Assembly: GCA_046734455.1 (NCBI GenBank) | Contig: JBKPRJ010000028.1 | Span: 12,086-76,085 of the forward strand | Length of the DNA stretch: 64,000 bases | Direction: 5' to 3' | Source: DATEOR01 sp046734455 | Lineage (GTDB): Bacteria; Actinomycetota; Thermoleophilia; Gaiellales; Gaiellaceae | In this document: in pieces, positions 59,586 to 64,000 of the stretch | Layout: each line of letters begins with the position of its first letter | Numbering within the stretch: position 1 is the stretch's first letter | Position numbers and translations under genes: made by a program | Notes under the pieces: model-generated | The model's input: the letters and a program-made list of their open reading frames with translations, nothing else | Told to the model about the DNA's origin: nothing | Database searches by the model: none

Positions 59586-60365
59586 ATGGCGATCACCACC
59601 CCGTCGGTCGTTCGCCTCGGCCGGGGCTACGTTGAAGTTGCGGGTCCCGACGCCGGGGACTACCTCGAGCGCATGCTTTCCAACGAGGTCGCCTCGCTCG
59701 AGGTCGGCTCGGCCGCCAAGGCGCTTCTGCTCACGCCGAAGGGGCGAATCATTGCGCCGCTTCGGGCAGTCAGAACGACTCCGGAGACTTTCCTGCTCAT
59801 CACGGACTCCTCCGATCTCGCCAGCGCGGTCGAGAACACCCTGCTTGCCTCCCGTTTCGCGGCCAAGTGCCTGATCGAAGTGCGCCCCTGGGCCGGCTTC
59901 GTCCAGCTCGGGAGCGAGCCGGAGGCACCGGCCGTCCCGATCCAAGACTTCGGCGTGGAGGCGTGGGAGGCCTGGCGCGAGAGCCCGGCGGAGGGCGCCG
60001 ATCCGCAGGAGCTCGAAGAGCTTCGGATCGAGGCCGGTACCCCCGCGTGGGGGGCCGAGCTCGACGACTCGATCCTTCCGGCGGAGGCGGGTCTCGACGA
60101 GACGCACATCTCCTTCACGAAGGGCTGCTTTCCCGGGCAGGAGCCGATTGCGCGGCTGCGGCACCGGGGTCACGTCAACCGCCGGCTCCGCAGGCTCGAG
60201 GTCGAGGCGGCGAAGGCGGGCGACGAGATCGTGTGGAACGACAAGGTCATGGGCCGCGTGACGAGTGCGGTGCCCGGTCGTGCGCTCGCCTACGTGCGCA
60301 CCGAGGTGCCCGACGACGCGATCCTCCTCGTCGGCGGTGCGCAGGCGAAGATGCGCCCGGCATGA
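59586..60365 (+). CDS. ygfZ: YgfZ/GcvT-like folate-binding protein
   Basis: 259 aa of the aminomethyltransferase-like YgfZ family, which uses tetrahydrofolate to support repair or assembly of certain 4Fe-4S enzymes. The family signature K-G-C-x-x-G-Q-E appears as TKGCFPGQEPIAR. N-terminal GPDAGDYLERMLSNEV and C-terminal GRVTSAVPGRALAYVR are typical. Somewhat shorter than E. coli YgfZ (326). Radical-SAM lipoyl synthase in this window is a plausible client. The last 14 bases lie within the tRNA gene on the other strand. Confidence 0.87.
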   Translation: MAITTPSVVRLGRGYVEVAGPDAGDYLERMLSNEVASLEVGSAAKALLLTPKGRIIAPLRAVRTTPETFLLITDSSDLASAVENTLLASRFAAKCLIEVRPWAGFVQLGSEPEAPAVPIQDFGVEAWEAWRESPAEGADPQELEELRIEAGTPAWGAELDDSILPAEAGLDETHISFTKGCFPGQEPIARLRHRGHVNRRLRRLEVEAAKAGDEIVWNDKVMGRVTSAVPGRALAYVRTEVPDDAILLVGGAQAKMRPA

Positions 60366-60424
60366 TTCGAACATGCGACCTCTGCCTCCGCAGGGCAGCG
60401 CTCTATCCCCTGAGCTACGGGCGC
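60352..60424 (-). tRNA. tRNA-Arg (anticodon GCG)
   Basis: Full cloverleaf of 73 bases on the minus strand: acceptor GCGCCCG/CGGGCGC, D arm GCTC-AGGGGATA-GAGC, anticodon stem CTGCC/GGCAG with loop CTGCGGA, T arm GCATG-TTCGAAT-CATGC, discriminator A. Anticodon GCG decodes CGC/CGU as arginine; bacteria normally use ACG deaminated to ICG. No CCA is encoded. TACACT lies 14 bases upstream as a -10. Its 3' 14 bases overlap the ygfZ coding end. Confidence 0.93.
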
Positions 60425-60454
60425 GGGGCTAGTGACCTAGTGTAGCCGCGCTCG

Positions 60455-60790
60455 TCAGGCGGCCGAGCGGAGCGAGGAAATGACGTAGTCGACGCGGCCC
60501 TCGCGGACGAGCTCCCACATGCGCGGTCCGCCGACTCCCGCGCGGCGGTTCAGGAAGGAGTTGAGCTGGCTATCGTCCGTCCCGGCTTCGCGCGCGGCGG
60601 CGAGCAGGCGCTCGACGGCGGGAAGCGGCTCTCCGTCGGGGCCGAACTGCCAGGAGGGGTAGACGTGCTCGAATCCCCTCGGAACGGCGAAGAGCTCGCC
60701 GGCGCGGCGGCGGGCTTCGATCCGGGCGGGGTCGGCGCCGAGGCGCGCCGCGAGCCAGGAGGTGGTGAATGCGTTCGAGTCCGATCTCAT
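60455..60790 (-). CDS. Putative DNA-binding/antitoxin-like protein (MbcA/ParS-type C-terminus)
   Basis: 111 aa. The N-terminal part (WLAARLGADPARIEARRRAG) reads as a short helix-turn-helix, followed by a strand FAVPRGFEHVYPSWQF and GPDGEPLPAVERLLAAAR, then a C-terminal helix pair closing with MWELVREGRVDYVISSL. This order is that of MbcA/ParS/Xre antitoxins, whose partner RES-domain toxin is usually next door. None is present here. Could be an orphan regulator. Confidence 0.6.
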   Translation of the reverse strand: MRSDSNAFTTSWLAARLGADPARIEARRRAGELFAVPRGFEHVYPSWQFGPDGEPLPAVERLLAAAREAGTDDSQLNSFLNRRAGVGGPRMWELVREGRVDYVISSLRSAA

Positions 60791-60851
60791 CGTTCGAGCT
60801 ACGGGCGGCCCGCGGGGCGAGCCGTCCGTGTCGTGGACTCAGTTTGACGCA

Positions 60852-61427
60852 TCAGACGGCGACAGCCGGCTTGTTCGAAAGAGACGGAGCGGGCTGGTAG
60901 CTCGGCGTGTAGCCGACCAGGCGGCCTACTGCGGCGCCGGCGGAGAGTGCGGCCTTCTGAAGCGCGCCGGGGACGTGCGGGGCGCGGACGTCGTCGAAGT
61001 ACTCGTTCGCGATGACGGCCATGCGCACCGGGTTCGGCATGCCCTTCTTGTTCGTCTTGCCGTCGGCGGCGAGGGCGAACATCGTTTCGAGGAAGGACTC
61101 GAACTCGAGGGCGGGGCTGACCTTCGTCGTGAAGCGGGCCTCGTCGGTGCCGACGTTCTTGAAGCGGTGGACCGTGCCGGGCTCGACGGTGATCGCGTCG
61201 CCTTCGCCGGCGACGAGCTTGTCGCCGCCCTTCCGGAACTCGACGGAACCGGAGAGGATCTCGAACTCCTCGGTCTGGTGGGGGTGCACGTGGCTGGCGA
61301 CGCCGCCGCCGGGTGCGACCGTGGCCTCGATGAGCACGTACTCGCCCCCGGTGTCGCGCGAGGTCTTGTGGAATGTGATGCGCTCGCCGGTGACGGGGTT
61401 CTCGATTGTCTGGCCGGTGGAAATCAC
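60852..61427 (-). CDS. Cupin-domain protein
   Basis: 191 aa. Cupin core GGEYVLIEATVAPGGGVASHVHPHQTEEFEILSGSVEF gives the first motif (H-x-H-x(4)-E) and ITVEPGTVHRFKN the second, so all metal ligands are present. The C-terminal 80 residues are helical (ALQKAALSAGAAVGRLVGY). GTG at 61427 is supported by AAGGAGG 8 bases upstream; the upstream extension is not used. Resembles small cupins linked to sugar or quercetin-like chemistry; substrate unknown. Confidence 0.82.
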   Translation of the reverse strand: MISTGQTIENPVTGERITFHKTSRDTGGEYVLIEATVAPGGGVASHVHPHQTEEFEILSGSVEFRKGGDKLVAGEGDAITVEPGTVHRFKNVGTDEARFTTKVSPALEFESFLETMFALAADGKTNKKGMPNPVRMAVIANEYFDDVRAPHVPGALQKAALSAGAAVGRLVGYTPSYQPAPSLSNKPAVAV

Positions 61428-61567
61428 TTCGGGTTCCTCCTTCTGCGTCGGGGGGTCGTGCGTGACGCGCTCAATCTCGCGACTCGACGCTTTCTTGACG
61501 ATGGAGGCACCGTGCGTCTTCCAGTGAGGCTGGCTTCGCCGGCCTGGGTGCGGGTAACCGCGCTCGC

Positions 61568-61573
61568 TAGTCT
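61568..61573 (+). promoter_or_regulatory. -10 hexamer TAGTCT before the cobalamin-binding-type gene
   Basis: TAGTCT followed by GGCTGG (6 bases) and ATG at 61580. Upstream 61428-61567 holds no open frame that I support. Confidence 0.55.
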
Positions 61574-61579
61574 GGCTGG

Positions 61580-62473
61580 ATGCGCATCTGCTCACTCGTG
61601 CCGGGAGCCACGGAAGTCCTCTTCGCACTTGGATTGGGCAAAAGCGTCGTCGGCGTCACGCACGAATGCGATTGGCCTCCGGAAGCTGCGACTCGCCCGC
61701 GCGTAACGGCGTCGGAGCTCGAGAGCGATGACCTTTCGAGCGCCGAGATCGACGGCGCGGTCGCGGCGGCCGCGCGCGAGGGCAAGGCGCTCTACGCGGT
61801 AGACGAGGCCGTCTGGGAGGAGATCCAGGCCGACGTGGTCGTGGCACAGGAGCTCTGCGAGGTGTGCGCGGTCTCGGCCGGTCAGGTGCACCGGCTCGAC
61901 GTCGAAGTCATCGACTACTCGCCCGCCACCCTGGACGGTGTGCAGGGCCACATCACCGCGCTCGGGTGGAGGCTCGGCGCCGAGGCTGCCGCCGACGAGC
62001 TGACGAACGGCATGCGCCTCCGGCTCGAGCGCGTTCGCGCGGCGCTCGCAGAGAAGGAGACGTACCCGCGCGTCTACGTGTCGGAATGGCTCGAGCCCCC
62101 CTATGCGGCGGGCCACTGGGTACCCGACATGGTCTCGGCAGCGGGCGGCATGGAGGTGGCGGGCATCGCAGGCGAGCCGTCGTTCCGCATGCGCTGGACC
62201 GACGTCGCCGGGCTCGAGCCGGACACCGTTGTCCTCGCCCCGTGCGGCTTCGACCTCGACAGGACGCTCAGCGAGATCGTCACGCTCGACCTGAGCGCCC
62301 ACCTCCTCGGGACGAGCGCCAGGCAGGAGAGCCGCGTATTCGCCGTCGACGCGAACGGCTACTTCTCGCGTCCAGGCCCGCGGCTCGTGGACGGCGTCGA
62401 GCTCCTCGCGTATCTCTTGCATCCGGACGCGTACTCGGACCCGGGAATCCCCTGGTCCCGCGTCAGGGTGTGA
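61580..62473 (+). CDS. Cobalamin-binding-type periplasmic-binding-fold protein, no signal peptide
   Basis: 297 aa, class III substrate-binding fold (BtuF/FepB type). It opens RICSLVPGATEVLFALGLG and VGVTHECDWPPEA, the usual start of 'cobalamin-binding proteins', and ends in helical SRPGPRLVDGVELLAYLLHP. There is no signal sequence or lipobox; the first motif is at residue 3. No ABC permease or ATPase is adjacent. It may bind a corrinoid or metal-chelate in the cytosol or serve an unknown enzyme role. It overlaps the convergent Rieske gene by 11 bases. Confidence 0.82.
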   Translation: MRICSLVPGATEVLFALGLGKSVVGVTHECDWPPEAATRPRVTASELESDDLSSAEIDGAVAAAAREGKALYAVDEAVWEEIQADVVVAQELCEVCAVSAGQVHRLDVEVIDYSPATLDGVQGHITALGWRLGAEAAADELTNGMRLRLERVRAALAEKETYPRVYVSEWLEPPYAAGHWVPDMVSAAGGMEVAGIAGEPSFRMRWTDVAGLEPDTVVLAPCGFDLDRTLSEIVTLDLSAHLLGTSARQESRVFAVDANGYFSRPGPRLVDGVELLAYLLHPDAYSDPGIPWSRVRV

Positions 62474-62759
62474 CGACGATCTCCCCGCCCTGAATCTCGG
62501 CGCGGAAGACCCGCGCGGGCTCGTCGCCGAAGAGGCAGGCGCCGGTGCCGAGGTCGAACTTCCAGCCGTGGTAGGCGCAGGTCAGCGTGTCGCCGAGGAT
62601 CTCGGCCTCGTGGAGCGGGTTGCCTTCGTGCGGGCACGCGTTCGCGAAAGCGTGCGCCTCTCCGTCGATCACGAACACGGCAATCTCCGTCCCGTCCACC
62701 TCGACCACCGCGCGGCCCTCCCCGTCGAGGTTCGAAAGCGGGATCCGCACCGGCTCCAC
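62463..62759 (-). CDS. Rieske-type [2Fe-2S] ferredoxin
   Basis: 98-aa soluble Rieske domain. Cluster ligands in NACPHEGNPL (Cys-x-His) and CAYHGWKFDLGTG (Cys-x2-His), as in NirD/biphenyl-dioxygenase ferredoxin. No membrane anchor, so not a bc-complex subunit. Acts as an electron carrier; partner unknown. GTG start 7 bases after TAGTCT on this strand. Confidence 0.88.
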   Translation of the reverse strand: MEPVRIPLSNLDGEGRAVVEVDGTEIAVFVIDGEAHAFANACPHEGNPLHEAEILGDTLTCAYHGWKFDLGTGACLFGDEPARVFRAEIQGGEIVVTP

Positions 62760-62765
62760 GCGGCC

Positions 62766-62772
62766 TAGACTA
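62766..62772. promoter_or_regulatory. Symmetric divergent -10 heptamer TAGACTA (Rieske / cyclodeaminase)
   Basis: Plus-strand TAGACT (62766-62771) precedes the ATG at 62783 by 11 bases; the same heptamer read backwards gives TAGTCT (62772-62767), 7 bases from the Rieske GTG at 62759. Confidence 0.6.
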
Positions 62773-62782
62773 CTCCGCCCCC

Positions 62783-63712
62783 ATGCCCCTCTATCTCCGC
62801 GAATCCGAGGTGGCCGAGCTGCTCTCGCCCGAGGACGCGGTCGAGGCCGTCGACGCCTGCTTCCAGCGGCTGGCTGGCGGGCGTGTCGAGCTCCGGCCCC
62901 GCTTCCGGCTCGGCCTCGACTCCGGGGTGCTGAACGTGATGGCGGCGTCCGACCTCGAGCTCGGCGTCGCGGGCCTGAAGACCTACGCTGCCTTGGAAGA
63001 CGGCGTGCACTTCGTCGTCGTCCTGTTCGCCGCGGATCACGCCGAGGTGCTCGCGCTCATCGAGGCAGACAAGCTGGGTCAGCTTCGTACGGGTGCTGCG
63101 AGCGCCGTGGCGGCGCGGCATCTGGCCAAGCCCGGCGCGAAGTCGCTCGGCGTGATCGGCACCGGCTGGCAGGCGGAGAGCCAGGTGCTCTGCATGCGCG
63201 CCGCCGTGCCGGAGCTCGAGCGGGTCGTCGCCTACTCCCGGAACGAGGAGCGCCTCGAGCAGTTCTGCAAGCGCTTCGACGCCGAGCCCGGCGAGTACTT
63301 GAAGGACGCGGCCGAGATGGACGTTGTCGTCACGATCACGAGCTCGAAGGATCCCGTGCTTCGGGGCGAGTGGCTCAAGCCGGGCGCGCTCGTCTGCGCG
63401 GCAGGGGCCAATCGGATCGCCTCGCGCGAGCTCGACAACGCCGTCGTCGAGCGCGCCGCCTTCGTGTGCTGCGACTCGAAAGAGCAGGCGAAGATCGAGG
63501 CCGGCGACCTGGTCGAGCCCGTCGAGCGCGGGGTCCTCGACTGGCTGGAGGTGCACGAGCTCTCCGAGGTCGTCGGCGGCGAGGTGCAGGGCCGCGCCCA
63601 GGACGAGGACATCGTCCTCTTCAAGAGCCTCGGGATCGCGGCCGAGGATCTCGCGGTGGGCGCCCTCGCACTGGAGCGCGCCCGTGAGCGCGGCATGGGA
63701 ACCGAGCTCTAG
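62783..63712 (+). CDS. Ornithine cyclodeaminase/mu-crystallin family enzyme
   Basis: 309 aa. N-terminal dimerisation half (LRESEVAELLSPEDAVEAVD, RPRF), LIEADKLGQLRTGAASAVAARHLA, then a Rossmann NAD site SLGVIGTGWQAESQVLCM. The family includes ornithine cyclodeaminase, alanine dehydrogenase and ketimine reductases; the choice cannot be made by eye. Overlaps the last, partial gene by 4 bases. Confidence 0.87.
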   Translation: MPLYLRESEVAELLSPEDAVEAVDACFQRLAGGRVELRPRFRLGLDSGVLNVMAASDLELGVAGLKTYAALEDGVHFVVVLFAADHAEVLALIEADKLGQLRTGAASAVAARHLAKPGAKSLGVIGTGWQAESQVLCMRAAVPELERVVAYSRNEERLEQFCKRFDAEPGEYLKDAAEMDVVVTITSSKDPVLRGEWLKPGALVCAAGANRIASRELDNAVVERAAFVCCDSKEQAKIEAGDLVEPVERGVLDWLEVHELSEVVGGEVQGRAQDEDIVLFKSLGIAAEDLAVGALALERARERGMGTEL

Positions 63713-64000
63713 GTCGTTCTGACGTGCTCGGCGGCCATGTTGGCCACGTCCTCGCCCACGGCGCGGATGACGTCGGGGCGCTCGAGCAGGCGGAGGCGCT
63801 GCTCGTCGGTCGCGCGGTTCTTCAGGTACGGATCCTCGAGGATCTCCTCGAGCGGCCGTCCCGCCCGGTGCTCGCGGATGACGTACGCCGCGAGGGAATC
63901 CATCTTCGAGAGCGACTGGTGCTGGTCGGAGTCGCCACCGCCGCCGAAGATCCGCGCGAAGAATCCAGGCTTCTTCTTCGGCGGCTGCTCCCCGGTCTCG
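63709..64000 (-). CDS. Uncharacterised helical protein, 5' truncated by window end
   Basis: The frame is open to the window edge (in-frame residues upstream include EQPPKKKPGFFARIFGGGG), so the ATG at 63903 is probably not the start. The visible part has a proline/lysine segment, F-F-A-R-I-F-G with a glycine run, then helices SLAAYVIREHRAGRPLEEIL and EQRLRLLERPDVIRAV. No family recognised. Convergent with the cyclodeaminase gene (4-base overlap). Confidence 0.55.
   Translation of the reverse strand, partial: ETGEQPPKKKPGFFARIFGGGGDSDQHQSLSKMDSLAAYVIREHRAGRPLEEILEDPYLKNRATDEQRLRLLERPDVIRAVGEDVANMAAEHVRTT

Noticed and set aside
60771..60786. A tRNA T-loop-like stretch (GTTCGAGTCC)
   Set aside because: No acceptor, D or anticodon stems can be drawn around it; it lies inside the antitoxin-like gene.

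Overview
The window is 64 kb of very GC-rich, gene-dense bacterial chromosome. Most neighbouring genes overlap by 1 to 14 bases, GTG and TTG starts are common, and no intergenic gap reaches 300 bases. The largest gaps are 57425-57640, 61428-61579, 42401-42541 and 39232-39365. Gene content (an MtrAB-like two-component pair near a GerMN lipoprotein, double CIRCE before groES, actinobacterial-type oxidoreductases, many apparently leaderless genes) suggests an actinobacterium. Thermoleophilia/Gaiellales is my best guess, but it is an inference. I see no prophage, insertion sequence or CRISPR array.

Layout. 1-9830: a 5'-truncated DUF1385 gene, nicotinate phosphoribosyltransferase, a short FtsH, methylmalonyl-CoA epimerase with a sigma factor and a diverged YchF, an SDR divergent from a FAD oxidase, an OB/HD nuclease, DUF1015 and an inositol-phosphatase-like protein. 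9814-15283 (minus): response regulator, histidine kinase, RTX-repeat protein, GerMN lipoprotein, L,D-transpeptidase and GNAT, which looks like a cell-envelope control locus. 15346-18401: Mrp, Ldh_2-like dehydrogenase, methyltransferase and ankyrin protein in one chain. 18398-20203: UPF0173 hydrolase, a 93-aa unknown and DUF1028.

20650-39231 (minus) is one continuous gene chain. It holds complete nuoA-N with an extra 38-aa frame between nuoF and nuoG, followed without a break by a disulfide-oxidoreductase-family flavoprotein, a cyclic-nucleotide-binding-domain protein, a FAD reductase and a membrane nucleotide cyclase. A single leaderless promoter is visible, in front of nuoA.

39366-53801: ErpA-like Fe-S carrier, ferredoxin-NADP reductase, fumarase, a large secreted subtilase, lipoyl synthase, paired cupins, a small HTH-like protein bracketed by matching palindromes, and an operon of 2-oxoacid dehydrogenase E1alpha/E1beta/E2 plus lipB. 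Lipoate synthesis, lipoate transfer and the lipoylated enzyme are therefore close together, but no E3 gene is in that operon. 53825-64000: MFS transporter, groES-groEL under two CIRCE operators, secreted small and BNR-repeat proteins, YgfZ, a tRNA-Arg with the unusual anticodon GCG, an antitoxin-like protein, a cupin, a cobalamin-binding-type protein, a Rieske protein, an ornithine-cyclodeaminase-family enzyme and a gene running off the end.

The most striking global feature is regulatory. More than twenty first-in-operon genes have a TANNNT-like -10 hexamer ending only 6-11 bases before the start codon and no Shine-Dalgarno, implying leaderless mRNAs. At three divergent gene pairs the two -10 hexamers are the same seven bases read on both strands.
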